A DNA stretch of 64,000 nt from Arthrobacter sp. MYb227 (GCF_002975435.1 NZ_PCPT01000002.1:558001-622000), one strand, 5' to 3'. Counted from the first letter of the stretch, positions 1 to 9,366 are shown. The notes: generated from the sequence alone by a model not told the origin. Translations and numbers: made by a program.

Positions 1-1013
1 TTGCAAGTCGCATAGCCTTGGGCTTTTTTGAAGGACCGGCCCACGCGCTCTGCCAGTCGATTGTTCATGAACTCTTCCCCCCAGAGAAGCGCGCCGCAGC
101 AGGCGCCGTAGTCAATGCGGGTTCATCGTTAGGACCACTGCTTGCAGCGCCGATCCTCACCTGGATCATTCTCAAATGGGATTGGCACGCATCCTTCATC
201 TTCTTGGTCGCGGTAAGTGTCATCTGGACCATTGTGTGGTTCTTCTACGCTGACAAACTACCTTTCCGCAAACGTGTAGCCTCCAAGGGTGTAAAAGCCG
301 AGAAGGTTGCCAAGGTCGATCCGAACGGCGATATTTCAGTCCCCTTCTATCGTTTGCTTTTGATTCCGAGCTTCTGGGGACTGGCACTCTTGTCATTCGC
401 CGGATACCTGATCACCTCGCTGAAAGTCTCATGGCTGCCAGCCTTCATGAATGAAGGCCTCGGGTATTCAATGGAGAGCGTCGGCATGTTGGTCACCATT
501 CCCTACATCGTTGCAGTCATTGTCTTGATAAGCGCTGGTTTGCTTTCGGGTAAATTGCTCAAGCTCGGTTACTCGTCACGTATTGCACGTTCTTTCCTCA
601 CCGCAGCGTGCCTCCTCTTTGCCGGTATCTCGATGATCACCTTTACGCAGCTCCAGCCAGGCCCACTGCAACTGATCTTGGTTGTCGCAGCTTTCTCCAT
701 CAACTCGGTAGCCTTTTCCATTGGATTTGCCGGGGCCTCTGACTTCCTTCCGGCACACCAACGCGCATCATTCTTTGGCTGCATCGTCGCCGCCTACTCA
801 GTTGCCGGAATGGTAGCCCCATACGTGCTAGGACTCATCGTAGAAAACGCACCAAACCCGGTGCAAGGCTACTCAAACGGGTTCTTAATCGTCGGCATAA
901 CCATTTGTGTCTTTGGAGTCGCGGGCGGAATGATGCTCAATCCGGCCCGAGCACGAGTCAGGTTACTGGAACTTACCGCAATGTATGAAGCACGAAAGCA
1001 GGTCTCACAATGA
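1..1013 (+). CDS. MFS transporter, 5' end outside window
   Basis: The reading frame is open from base 3 of the window, so the apparent start at base 18 (a TTG codon) is internal and the true N-terminus lies upstream. The visible 335 or so residues form hydrophobic membrane segments typical of the C-terminal two thirds of a major facilitator superfamily transporter. The best fit is the anion:cation (ACS) type symporter group that takes up organic acids; the exact substrate cannot be read. The stop codon overlaps the next gene as ATGA, so transport and the CoA-transferase are translationally coupled. Import of a carboxylate that is then activated to its CoA thioester is the likely role (inference from neighbours). 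Confidence 0.85.
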   Translation, partial: ASRIALGFFEGPAHALCQSIVHELFPPEKRAAAGAVVNAGSSLGPLLAAPILTWIILKWDWHASFIFLVAVSVIWTIVWFFYADKLPFRKRVASKGVKAEKVAKVDPNGDISVPFYRLLLIPSFWGLALLSFAGYLITSLKVSWLPAFMNEGLGYSMESVGMLVTIPYIVAVIVLISAGLLSGKLLKLGYSSRIARSFLTAACLLFAGISMITFTQLQPGPLQLILVVAAFSINSVAFSIGFAGASDFLPAHQRASFFGCIVAAYSVAGMVAPYVLGLIVENAPNPVQGYSNGFLIVGITICVFGVAGGMMLNPARARVRLLELTAMYEARKQVSQ

Positions 1014-2239
1014 ATCAGCAACCGGGCCCTTTGAACGGCATTAAGGTTCTGGATTTTGGTCAGTACATCGCGGGACCTGGAGCCGGCCAGACGCTCTCCG
1101 ATCTGGGTGCAACCGTGATCAAGATCGAAAATGTTCGGGGAGATCAAGCCCGCAGCATCGGAGTTTTTGGTGAAGCCATGATACGCGCCTATAACCGAGA
1201 CAAAGCTAGTCTTTCCCTAGACCTGCGGAAGCCCGAGGCACGCATCGTTGTCCACCAATTATTGGCCGATACAGATGTGCTGATTCACAATTTTCGGCCG
1301 GGGGCCGCGGAAAGACTTGGCCTGGGCGCCGAAGCAGTGCGCGATCAGTACCCGACACTGATCTATGGATCGATTACAGGTTTTGGGACAAGCGGCCCAT
1401 CCTCGACTCGACCCGGACTCGATATAGCGGCCCAGGCCGAATTCGGGATTATGGAATCAACCGGCGAAGAAAATGGAGATCCCCAGCGAGTCGGCTTCGC
1501 AGTGGTTGACGTGGCGGCAGCAAACGCACTCGCCACAGGGATCCTCACGGCACTTTTTGCCCGATTCACCACCGGGCAGGGTGCTCACGTAGAAACCTCG
1601 CTTATGGAATCCGCAATTTCCATGCAGGCAGCAACGTGGGGCGAATACACGATCACCGGGGAACCCGGACGCCGTAAAGGCAATGGACAGGGCTATGCGG
1701 CACCAGCCGCAGATTTGGTTCGGGTCAAGGACGGAATGATCGTGCTCTCGGCCTATACCGCTGAGAAGTGGGCCGCACTTTGCACCACCATCGGTCACCC
1801 AGAATTTATTGATGACCCGCGGTTCGTAGATAACCCGGCGCGCGTCGCGCACCGTCCGAAACTACTTGAACTGCTGGGCACGGTTCTTTCAACGAGCACC
1901 CGAGCGGAAGTTGTTGAACTGCTCCTGAGCAATGGCATCGTGTGTGGCTCGGTACGGGCTTTCGATGAGCTGGACGATGACGCGGATCTGGCGGCCTCAG
2001 GGGTAATGGTAAAAGTGGATTCCGAAGGAGAAACGTATAGCTCTCCGGGTGTTCCCTTCACCCTCGACGGATGGCGCAGGACGACTTCCGCCGAGGCACC
2101 CGAACTCGGAGCGCAGAACTCCCAAATCCTTGCAGGTCTTGGCTACACGGTCCAGCAAATCGAAGAACTTCACACCAAAGGCGTAGTTTGCACGCCCCCA
2201 GTTGCAACCATCGGATCGTTGCAGCGGGCAAATAAGTAA
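1010..2239 (+). CDS. CaiB/BaiF (class III) CoA-transferase
   Basis: This 409-residue protein matches family III CoA-transferases in length and motifs. It opens with a typical segment (GIKVLDFGQYIAGP), has the NFRPGAAERLGLG region near residue 90, and has the GLDIAAQAEFG stretch near residue 140 that carries the conserved aspartate forming the acyl intermediate. The family moves CoA between an acyl-CoA donor and a carboxylate acceptor, which activates acids for beta-oxidation-like breakdown. The start ATG overlaps the upstream transporter stop by four bases and only 12 bases separate it from the acyl-CoA dehydrogenase, so the three form one operon. The natural acid is not identifiable from sequence. 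Confidence 0.9.
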   Translation: MNQQPGPLNGIKVLDFGQYIAGPGAGQTLSDLGATVIKIENVRGDQARSIGVFGEAMIRAYNRDKASLSLDLRKPEARIVVHQLLADTDVLIHNFRPGAAERLGLGAEAVRDQYPTLIYGSITGFGTSGPSSTRPGLDIAAQAEFGIMESTGEENGDPQRVGFAVVDVAAANALATGILTALFARFTTGQGAHVETSLMESAISMQAATWGEYTITGEPGRRKGNGQGYAAPAADLVRVKDGMIVLSAYTAEKWAALCTTIGHPEFIDDPRFVDNPARVAHRPKLLELLGTVLSTSTRAEVVELLLSNGIVCGSVRAFDELDDDADLAASGVMVKVDSEGETYSSPGVPFTLDGWRRTTSAEAPELGAQNSQILAGLGYTVQQIEELHTKGVVCTPPVATIGSLQRANK

Positions 2240-2251
2240 GGAACGACCATC

Positions 2252-3451
2252 ATGATCAACCCAGAGATTTTTGATTTCACCTTTGATGCCTACCGCAAGT
2301 TGATTGCGGACTTCACCGAGAACGAACTGATCCCGGCAGAAAACGAGATGGTAGAGGCCGGCGCGGTTCCAGACCGTCTGGTCAAGCGCATGGCCGAGGT
2401 AGGACTCTTCGGCATCTCCATTCCACGCCGATACGGAGGACTGGAATGGAGCATGGAACAGCAGGTATTGCTGACGCTTGAATTCACCAGGGCATCGTGC
2501 GTCTACCGTTCACGATTCTCTACGGTCATCGGGTTATGCTCCCAAGCAATCCTCGACCATGGCACCGAGGATCAACGCGCCGAGTTACTTCCCCAGATGG
2601 CAGCCGGTGAACTTGTGACGGCCTTTGCACTGACCGAAGAAGGTGCAGGATCCGATGCCGCCCAATTGACCACCTCCGCGGTGCTGGAGAACAGTAATTA
2701 CGTGATCAATGGCGACAAACGGTATATCACCAACGCCGGCTGGGCCGACGCCTTCGTTGTTTTCGCCCGAACAGACCAGTCGATTCCGGGAGCTAAGGGA
2801 GTTTCGGCACTGATCGTTGACGCCACGTTGCCAGGAGTATCGACCTCGCTACCCACCCGGATGAACGGCCACGCCGAAGCACCCGTTGGCGAAATTCATC
2901 TCAATAATGTATCGGTACCGGCTTCCACAATGCTCGGCGGAAGTGCAGGAGAAGGCCAAGGCCTGACCATGGCGCTACGCGGTATCAACCATGCCAGGCT
3001 CCATGTGGCGGCCACTTGCGTTGGCCAGGCAACGCGCATACTCGAGGAAATCACCAGACATGTTACGGGACGCGAACAATTCAATGCACCACTCTCAGAC
3101 CTAGGTGCGGTCCAAGCAGTACTCGGCGAATGCTTTGCCGAGGTAGAAGCCGCACGCGCATTGGTTATGGAGGGTGCTCGCTCCTTTGACGAAGGAGAAG
3201 TCCCACGCCACAGGATCGCTGCTGCCAAGCTCTTTGCTTCCGAAATGGCTAGCCGCGTGGCCGATAAGTGCCTCCAACTGCTCGGCGGTGAAGGCATCGT
3301 CGGGAATCACCCGATCCCACGCATGTGGCGCGATGTGCGCGCACTGCGGATCTATGAAGGTTCCTCCCCGATTCACGAACGTAATCTTGCCGTGGCTATG
3401 ATTCGACAAGGGAAGATCGACGGTCGGCTCCCGAACAGCTACCGTGTGTAG
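2252..3451 (+). CDS. Acyl-CoA dehydrogenase
   Basis: The 399-residue length and motifs are standard for FAD-dependent acyl-CoA dehydrogenases, which put an alpha-beta double bond into an acyl-CoA. The FAD-contact motif TEEGAGSDAAQL lies near residue 130, ITNAGWADAFVVFART near 160, and IYEGSSPIHERNLAV near the C-terminus. That last motif carries the glutamate that normally acts as catalytic base. It follows the CoA-transferase by 12 bases in the same operon and would act on the CoA ester that enzyme makes. No electron-transfer flavoprotein gene is in the window, so electrons must leave through a partner encoded elsewhere. Confidence 0.92.
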   Translation: MINPEIFDFTFDAYRKLIADFTENELIPAENEMVEAGAVPDRLVKRMAEVGLFGISIPRRYGGLEWSMEQQVLLTLEFTRASCVYRSRFSTVIGLCSQAILDHGTEDQRAELLPQMAAGELVTAFALTEEGAGSDAAQLTTSAVLENSNYVINGDKRYITNAGWADAFVVFARTDQSIPGAKGVSALIVDATLPGVSTSLPTRMNGHAEAPVGEIHLNNVSVPASTMLGGSAGEGQGLTMALRGINHARLHVAATCVGQATRILEEITRHVTGREQFNAPLSDLGAVQAVLGECFAEVEAARALVMEGARSFDEGEVPRHRIAAAKLFASEMASRVADKCLQLLGGEGIVGNHPIPRMWRDVRALRIYEGSSPIHERNLAVAMIRQGKIDGRLPNSYRV

Positions 3452-3494
3452 CCCTGCCAACCGGCATCGTTGGACGAGGTAAAAGGGGATAAGC

Positions 3495-4466
3495 GTGGAG
3501 ATACGGCAGCTCGAATACTTCTTGGCCGTTGTTGAACACAACGGCGTGAATCGTGCCGCAGCACATCTACACGTGGCTCAGGCAACGATCTCTCAGGGGA
3601 TCAAGCAACTCGAGCGTGAACTCAAACTTGAGCTATTTCACCGAACGGGTCGTAACGTCGTGCTGAATTCTGCGGGTCGTCTCTTGGTCGAGCCGGCCCG
3701 CAAGATTCTCAATGAGATCCTTTCGACCAAGGACGTCATGCGTGGTGCCTTAGAACTATCGGTTGGATCCATCACGATCGGTACCATGCCCGAAATGTCC
3801 AGCGAGGCAGTGGCCGCCTGGAGCGGATCGTTTACCAAACAGTATCCGGATATCCGTATTGATATGACCGAGTACGCCAACGTTGCAGAGCTTTGCGATG
3901 AGGTACTCAATGGGCATTGCGAAATTGGGTTTACCACCTTCCCGATTCCCGTTGAAAACCTACAGAAAATCCAATACGGGGTTCAGCGGATGATGCTCGT
4001 TATGCCGCCAGGAACGCCTCTGCCAGAAACTCAACCCGTCGCGCTATCCGGGCTCCAATCACTACCATTGGCCGCCAGTAATTTGGCGCACCGAGAAAAT
4101 GACATCGTTGCTGCGGCACTGAGCGAACATGCGATTAACGCCCAGATACGTGCCTACGTTCCGACTCGGCATGCGCAGCTTGCCTTTGTTCTGAACGGAA
4201 GCGCGAATGCCTTCTTGCCGATTCGGCTGGCTGTTCTAGCGAAAAAACTGGGGGCAGTAGTCGTAGAGACAACACCCACGATCCGTACATCCTACGGAAT
4301 CGTGCACCGGTCCGGCTCATTGAACCCTGCAGCGGAGAGCTTTATTTTGCAAAGCAAGGTGGCTTTGAATCAATGGGTTGAACTGATCAAAATGCACCAG
4401 GACGCCGGAAAATCGCTATTCGATGCGGCTCTATTGGCCGATGAAGCACTGCATGGCGTTATCTAA
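3495..4466 (+). CDS. LysR-family transcriptional regulator
   Basis: A 323-residue LysR-type regulator. The N-terminal winged helix-turn-helix is clear (NRAAAHLHVAQATISQGI, about residues 18-35), followed by a linker helix and a periplasmic-binding-protein-like effector domain. The GTG start at 3495 is chosen because AAGGGG sits eight bases upstream. It is transcribed in the same direction as the acyl-CoA catabolic genes before and after it. That is unusual for LysR proteins, which are more often divergent, and suggests autoregulation inside the block. The inducer is likely the imported acid or its CoA ester (inference). Confidence 0.9.
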   Translation: MEIRQLEYFLAVVEHNGVNRAAAHLHVAQATISQGIKQLERELKLELFHRTGRNVVLNSAGRLLVEPARKILNEILSTKDVMRGALELSVGSITIGTMPEMSSEAVAAWSGSFTKQYPDIRIDMTEYANVAELCDEVLNGHCEIGFTTFPIPVENLQKIQYGVQRMMLVMPPGTPLPETQPVALSGLQSLPLAASNLAHRENDIVAAALSEHAINAQIRAYVPTRHAQLAFVLNGSANAFLPIRLAVLAKKLGAVVVETTPTIRTSYGIVHRSGSLNPAAESFILQSKVALNQWVELIKMHQDAGKSLFDAALLADEALHGVI

Positions 4467-4497
4467 GAGTAATTCTCAAAACATAGGGTTTCAATTG

Positions 4498-5376
4498 ATG
4501 AACACGCAACCAAGCATTGAAAATATTTCCACGATTCTGGTCATTGGTGCCGGAACTATGGGGCGTCAGATTGCGATGAATGCGGCATTAGCCGGATACA
4601 CCACTGTCATTCAAGATATTTCCGAGGACGGGTTGGCCTCGGCTCGCACCGAACTTGAGCGATGGGCAGCCGGTCGGGTTGCCAAAGGCAAACTGACCCA
4701 GCAGAAGGTGGATGAAGCGTTGGGGCTGTTGATTTACAGCACTGATCTGGATTCGGCCGCAGTCACGGCCGATTACATTATTGAGGCGGCCACCGAACGG
4801 CTTGATATTAAGCTGCAAATCTTTGAAAAGCTCGGAGTATTGGCTCCAGCTCATGCAATTTTAGCTACCAATTCGTCAACGCTGGGTTCTTCAAAGGTTG
4901 CTCAGGCCACGGGTCGAGCCGACCGGGTCTGCAATATGCACTTCTTCAACCCGGCGTTGGTGATGAAGTGTGTTGAAGTGGTGCGCCACGAAGCTACGAG
5001 TGATGCCACGGTGGAAACTACCATGGAACTGGCACGTCGTATGGGCAAGGAACCGGTGCTGATTAACCGTGAGATCCCTGGTTTCGTTGCGAACAGACTC
5101 ATGGGCGCTCTTCAGAAGGAAGCGCTATACCTAGCCGATGCTGGTATTGCCAGCCTCGAAGATATCGATACCACCGCGCGTACCGCGCTGGGACACCCGA
5201 TGGGGCCATTTGAACTTATGGATCTGGTGGGACTAGACGTTGTTAATTTCATTGCTCAGGCCACCTACGCCGAAACCGGTGACGAACAGGATACGCCGAA
5301 TCCTGGTATCGCATCCCTGGTTGCCGAGGGCAAACTGGGCCGCAAATCTGGTTCAGGTTTCTACGACTATCGGTAA
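4498..5376 (+). CDS. 3-hydroxyacyl-CoA dehydrogenase
   Basis: The 292-residue protein has the NAD-binding GAGTMG motif close to the N-terminus, the catalytic-histidine stretch NMHFFNPALVMKCVEVV, and the NREIPGFVANRL segment before the C-terminal helical dimer domain. It is the stand-alone beta-hydroxyacyl/hydroxybutyryl-CoA dehydrogenase type rather than a multifunctional FadB. ATG 4498 is preferred over upstream in-frame codons, which would overlap the LysR gene and add an atypical leader; the ribosome site is weak. It completes a transporter, CoA-transferase, acyl-CoA dehydrogenase, hydroxyacyl-CoA dehydrogenase series. No enoyl-CoA hydratase or thiolase is present here. Confidence 0.9.
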   Translation: MNTQPSIENISTILVIGAGTMGRQIAMNAALAGYTTVIQDISEDGLASARTELERWAAGRVAKGKLTQQKVDEALGLLIYSTDLDSAAVTADYIIEAATERLDIKLQIFEKLGVLAPAHAILATNSSTLGSSKVAQATGRADRVCNMHFFNPALVMKCVEVVRHEATSDATVETTMELARRMGKEPVLINREIPGFVANRLMGALQKEALYLADAGIASLEDIDTTARTALGHPMGPFELMDLVGLDVVNFIAQATYAETGDEQDTPNPGIASLVAEGKLGRKSGSGFYDYR

Positions 5377-5418
5377 GAAGGCAAACTACCTACGGGCGAT
5401 CACGCCCCATCAAACGTT

Positions 5419-5460
5419 ATAGTGAGGGCCCCGACAGAAAACTGTCGGGGCCCTCACTAT
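5419..5460. terminator. Perfect 18-bp hairpin between convergent genes
   Basis: Bases 5419-5436 are exactly complementary to 5443-5460 around a 6-base loop (GAAAAC). The stem is GC-rich in the middle with A/T ends. It lies between the 3' end of the hydroxyacyl-CoA dehydrogenase gene on the plus strand and the 3' end of purB on the minus strand, so it most likely terminates both. Confidence 0.85.
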
Positions 5461-5479
5461 TCAAAAAAGTGTCTGTTGA

Positions 5480-6889
5480 CTACTTCTTCAGGTGATCAAC
5501 CAACTGCGAAGCAATGCCGTTGTAGGACCCGGGGGTCAGCGCCAGCAGGCGTGCCTCGGCCTCGGTGGACAGACCCAAACCGGAGACGAATTCTTGCATG
5601 CGAGCCGCGTCAACGCGCTGGCCGCGGGTCAGGTCCTTGAGACGCTCGTAGGGGTTTTCCATGCCGTCGACGCCGGCGATGGCCTCGGCACGCATGACCA
5701 TCTGGATGGCCTCGCCGAGCACCTCCCAGTTGTGATCAAGGTCGTCGGCCAACACGGCCTCGGCAACGTCAAGGCGGTCAAGGCCCTTGGCAACGTTGGA
5801 GATCGCCAGCAACGAGTGGCCAAAAGCGGTGCCGATGTTGCGCTGCGAGGAAGAGTCGGTGAGGTCACGCTGCCAGCGGCTGGTCACCAGGGTTGCACCC
5901 AGGGTGTCGAGCAGGCCGTTGGAGATCTCCAAGTTTGCCTCGGCGTTTTCGAAGCGGATCGGGTTGACCTTGTGCGGCATGGTCGAGGAGCCGGTGGCAC
6001 CGGCAACCGGGATCTGCGCGAAGTAGCCGATGGAGATGTAGGACCATACATCGGTGCACAGGTTGTGCAGCACGCGGTTGAAACGTGCCATGTCCGCGTA
6101 CAGCTCTGCCTGCCAGTCGTGCGACTCGATCTGGGTGGTCAGTGGGTTCCAGCTCAGGCCCAAACCTTCAACGAAGGTGCGGGAGACTTCCTGCCAGTCG
6201 GCGGACGGGACAGATGCGTAGTGGGCAGCGTAGGTACCGGTGGCGCCATTGATCTTGCCCAAGAACTCGGTCTTCTCGATGCGATCGAGCTGGCGGGTCA
6301 GGCGCCAGGCCAGTACCGCAAGTTCCTTGCCCAGCGTGGTGGGGGTTGCCGGCTGACCGTGGGTGCGTGAAAGCATCGGTACATCGCGGGACTCTTCGGC
6401 CATGCCGGTAATCTGTGCAACCAAGGCGCGTGCTGCCGGAAGCCATACATTCATGACCGCATCCTTGACGCCAAGTGCGTAGGAAAGGTTGTTGATGTCT
6501 TCGGAGGTACAACCGAAGTGAACCATAGCGGTGAGATTCTCAATGCCGATGGCCTCGAGACGGCGGGCGATGTAGTACTCGACTGCCTTCACGTCGTGAA
6601 CCGTGACTGCTTCGATTTCGGCGAGCTCGGTGACCGAGGCTGCGTTGAAATCGGTCACGATGGCGCGCAATGCTGCACGCTGGTCCTCGCTCAGTGGCGA
6701 GGTACCCGGAAGGACCGAGTTGTCGGTGAGGTGGATCAGCCACTCAACTTCGACATGGACACGGTCGCGGTTCAAGGCCGCTTCGGAAAGGTGGTCAACC
6801 AATGGAGCTACTGCTGCACGGTAACGACCGTCTAGAGCACCAAGGGCGAGGGGTTCGGATGCAAGTGAAATGCGCGCGGAATCAGCCAT
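5480..6889 (-). CDS. purB: Adenylosuccinate lyase
   Basis: A 469-residue fumarase/aspartase superfamily lyase that cleaves SAICAR and adenylosuccinate, releasing fumarate, in purine biosynthesis. The superfamily signature GSSTMPHKVNPIRFENAE is present, as are the THGQPATPTTLGKE region and an early LGALDGRY typical of PurB. The start at 6889 (MADSARISL) is chosen because GAAAG lies about ten bases upstream and because longer in-frame starts add an unrelated tail. The gene converges on the hydroxyacyl-CoA dehydrogenase gene with a shared hairpin between them. No other purine biosynthesis gene is adjacent. Confidence 0.96.
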   Translation of the reverse strand: MADSARISLASEPLALGALDGRYRAAVAPLVDHLSEAALNRDRVHVEVEWLIHLTDNSVLPGTSPLSEDQRAALRAIVTDFNAASVTELAEIEAVTVHDVKAVEYYIARRLEAIGIENLTAMVHFGCTSEDINNLSYALGVKDAVMNVWLPAARALVAQITGMAEESRDVPMLSRTHGQPATPTTLGKELAVLAWRLTRQLDRIEKTEFLGKINGATGTYAAHYASVPSADWQEVSRTFVEGLGLSWNPLTTQIESHDWQAELYADMARFNRVLHNLCTDVWSYISIGYFAQIPVAGATGSSTMPHKVNPIRFENAEANLEISNGLLDTLGATLVTSRWQRDLTDSSSQRNIGTAFGHSLLAISNVAKGLDRLDVAEAVLADDLDHNWEVLGEAIQMVMRAEAIAGVDGMENPYERLKDLTRGQRVDAARMQEFVSGLGLSTEAEARLLALTPGSYNGIASQLVDHLKK

Positions 6890-7083
6890 GATGCCCATTC
6901 TTTCATGTTTTAGCAACACACGGCCGGGCGCGTGATCACTGCCACGTTCCTTGTGAACGGATTCGATGCCTTGGTACTTATCCACAGGTCGCTAGATGGC
7001 TCGCCCCGGGTGCGTATTCGTCGTCTAACCTTGCACACATCAATGCTAGGCGTACCCCCAGGGCGGGAGAAGGAGGGCGAACA

Positions 7084-7422
7084 ATGCTTGAAGCAATTGC
7101 CGATGAGATGCTCATGCGAGTGGTGGCGACCCAAGCGGCAGTTTATAAGGCCCGGGAGCAACTGGAGCGGGTATCGCATCTGGAATGGGAATCTCCAGCG
7201 GGAAGAGCCTTTAGGGATCGTGCCATGGAGCTTGCCGGCAAGATCGCTGAGCTGGATCATCGGCTGGAAGCGGCACGCATCCAGATTTGGTCGGCACGCG
7301 CGGACCTCGCAGAACTCGAAGTGAGAATTCTTTCGGGGATTTCGGTACCGGGGAGCGGAATGCTCACCGGTACACTGCCTCCGGAACTGGACGGTGTGAT
7401 CAACGTGCGGGGTAGGAGCTGA
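7084..7422 (+). CDS. WXG100-like small helical protein
   Basis: A 112-residue, mostly helical protein with a very strong ribosome site (GGAGAAGGAGGG). The segment LEWESPAGRAFRDRAM around residues 37-52 has the W-x-S-x-A-G-x-A-F pattern of actinobacterial WXG100 proteins, flanked by two long predicted helices as in the ESAT-6 hairpin fold. It lies seven bases before a serine hydrolase gene, so the two are probably co-translated and may interact. WXG100 proteins are usually secreted by, or are partners for, type VII secretion, but no EccC-type ATPase is in this window. The family assignment rests on this motif and helix pattern, not on a database match. Confidence 0.7.
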   Translation: MLEAIADEMLMRVVATQAAVYKAREQLERVSHLEWESPAGRAFRDRAMELAGKIAELDHRLEAARIQIWSARADLAELEVRILSGISVPGSGMLTGTLPPELDGVINVRGRS

Positions 7423-7429
7423 CGGTGCG

Positions 7430-8902
7430 ATGGGATATGAAAGCACCGGGGGAGTGGGAAGCATTGAATTTAGTTTCGAGGAACTTGAACGTACAGCGCT
7501 GATGCTGCGCAACGCGGCCGAAGATCTAGGGGAGGGGGCAACAAATCTCATGTATTTTCCCGAACCCTCGGCGGCGTTATTAGCAATCGCACCGGCTCGG
7601 CTGCAACTAAAACTCCTCAGCACTATGAGTGAGAACAAAATACTGGCTTCCCTCTGCGTGCTCAGAACCGCCGAAACCGGGGCCCTGATGGTCAAGGTGG
7701 CTTTATCACGCACGCTTTATGAACAGGCCGAGGCCGAGGCACAACGTTTGACTAATGCGGCGCGTGGGAAATGGCTGCCGGTGCTTTTCTTATGGGACCT
7801 GACCACCAATGCTCGTCGGCCACGGAATAAAACCATGGAAGCGCTCATCAATGAATCTCCGGAGATCATTGGCAGACTATTCCCCAGTGAGCTCAACCCC
7901 GGGGCTAATTTTCGGGATAAGGAACACGGCGGGGCCTTTGATACGACAGTTGCTCAACGGCTCTACCCAGCATTGAGCCAGAAGCTCGACAAGCTTGGTG
8001 TGGTTCAGTTGGGAACCGTAGAGGTTGCAGCGGCCAATTCTCAAAGCACGCTTAAAACCGGTGCTGGGGTGGATACCTTGCTTGAATTGCAGCACATTGC
8101 AGAACTTGAGCCGCCGGGAAGCATCCTCATCAGTACTGTGCAGGGAAGTGCAAGGCCCACTCACATTGTCACGATCCCCGGTACGCAGGACAGTGCGCTG
8201 AGGCCGGAATCCAGTATTCGGCACATTGCCGGGAGCATTCCAGCGGGGATGAGTGCGCAGAACCCCTGGGAGTTCGCTGGCATCGCCGAAGGAATGGGGT
8301 TTGGTTCTCAGCAAGTTTCGGTCGCAGTGTCCGAAGCACTTGTCGATGCTGGAGCTAAGCCCGGTGACAAGATCGTGCTCAGTGGTTACAGTCAGGGAGG
8401 AATTCATGCGGCGAATCTGGCCGGCGACACAAGGATTACCAACACCTACGAGGTAGCTTATCTACTCACCGCGGGCTCTCCGGTTGCACTTGCCGCGGTT
8501 CCCAAGTCCACACAAGCACTGCATCTTGAAGATCGTGAAGATATGGTGCCGGGAACCGACGGCTCTGATAACCCGTCGAGCATTAGTCGAGTCACCGTGT
8601 ATTTTGACCACCCAGATCTCAAAATCGCTTTGAACGCGGATGGATTTGGTCCGGCTCATAAGTTGGAAAACTATCGTGATCACGGGCGCGAACTGATTGG
8701 TTCTACAGACCCGAGCATCGCCAGATCAACCGCTGAACTTTCAGCTCTTTTGGCGGGTGCCGGGAGCCTGCGTGTGCGGTCTTATGGTTTGCGCAGGATT
8801 GTGAACGAGACATCAAAACCTCAGCAGAAACCCAAGGTGAAGGGTTGGCCCATGAGGGATCCTCACCAGGGCATTCACCCAACTACCTCCGGCTGGGGGT
8901 AA
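7430..8902 (+). CDS. Alpha/beta hydrolase with WXG-like N-terminus
   Basis: A 490-residue protein in two parts. The first 110 or so residues are helical with no signal peptide and resemble a second WXG/LXG-like domain. The rest is an alpha/beta hydrolase with the nucleophile elbow GYSQGG (serine near residue 321), an HIVTIPGTQDS strand before it, and a late histidine in GPAHKLENYRD that could complete the triad. It resembles lipase/esterase-like proteins found beside WXG100 genes in Actinobacteria. The substrate is unknown. The start at 7430 follows a GTAGGAG site ten bases upstream. Its 3' end overlaps the convergent membrane protein gene by 20 bases. Confidence 0.75.
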   Translation: MGYESTGGVGSIEFSFEELERTALMLRNAAEDLGEGATNLMYFPEPSAALLAIAPARLQLKLLSTMSENKILASLCVLRTAETGALMVKVALSRTLYEQAEAEAQRLTNAARGKWLPVLFLWDLTTNARRPRNKTMEALINESPEIIGRLFPSELNPGANFRDKEHGGAFDTTVAQRLYPALSQKLDKLGVVQLGTVEVAAANSQSTLKTGAGVDTLLELQHIAELEPPGSILISTVQGSARPTHIVTIPGTQDSALRPESSIRHIAGSIPAGMSAQNPWEFAGIAEGMGFGSQQVSVAVSEALVDAGAKPGDKIVLSGYSQGGIHAANLAGDTRITNTYEVAYLLTAGSPVALAAVPKSTQALHLEDREDMVPGTDGSDNPSSISRVTVYFDHPDLKIALNADGFGPAHKLENYRDHGRELIGSTDPSIARSTAELSALLAGAGSLRVRSYGLRRIVNETSKPQQKPKVKGWPMRDPHQGIHPTTSGWG

Positions 8903-9275
8903 AGAAACCAATAACGGCGGAGACCAAGGAAATGATCAGGGAAGCGAGTATTGCGTCCCAGAAGAAACTATCCACGTGCAAACCGTAAGAGAGGTGATCG
9001 GTGATCCATGAGGTAAGCATCAGCATTGCCGCATTGATGACGATGGCAAAAAGCCCAAGGGTCAGGCAAGTAATTGGCAATGCCAAGATTTTGATGATGG
9101 GTCGAACCAGCGCATTGACCAACCCAAAGATGAGCCCCACCGTGAGGTAGGAAAGTACAAGCCCAAGGTCGGGATTATCGACGGGAGCTGGCGTCACCTT
9201 GATGCCGGGAACGATCCATGCGGCTGCTGCCAAACCAAGTGCATTGACGATAATGCGGAGAATAAACGCGATCAT
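8883..9275 (-). CDS. Holin-like small membrane protein (PF04020 type)
   Basis: This 130-residue protein has four hydrophobic segments and opens MIAFILRIIVNALGLAAAAW, the pattern of the 'mycobacterial/phage holin family 4' small membrane proteins. The GLIFGLVNALVRPIIKIL segment in the middle is characteristic. Despite the family name there is no lysis cassette nearby, so this is most likely a housekeeping membrane protein of unknown function. It is divergent from hisC and convergent with the hydrolase, whose stop codon it overlaps by 20 bases. Confidence 0.85.
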   Translation of the reverse strand: MIAFILRIIVNALGLAAAAWIVPGIKVTPAPVDNPDLGLVLSYLTVGLIFGLVNALVRPIIKILALPITCLTLGLFAIVINAAMLMLTSWITDHLSYGLHVDSFFWDAILASLIISLVSAVIGFFTPSRR

Positions 9276-9366
9276 TGCCCCATACTTGCATAGGTTTAGG
9301 ACTCTAACCCGTCAAAACATGCATTTCTCAGTGCGTTCCCAGTATGCCGTTAGATAAGCTGTGAGA

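Noticed and set aside
5492-6370. 292-residue plus-strand ORF antisense to purB
   Set aside because: It lies wholly inside purB, is low complexity (Gly/Val/Gln rich), has no domain and is a typical antisense frame of a GC-rich gene.
8883-9275. Phage lysis cassette based on the holin-like protein
   Set aside because: No endolysin or other phage gene nearby; this family is widespread as a chromosomal membrane protein beside hisC.
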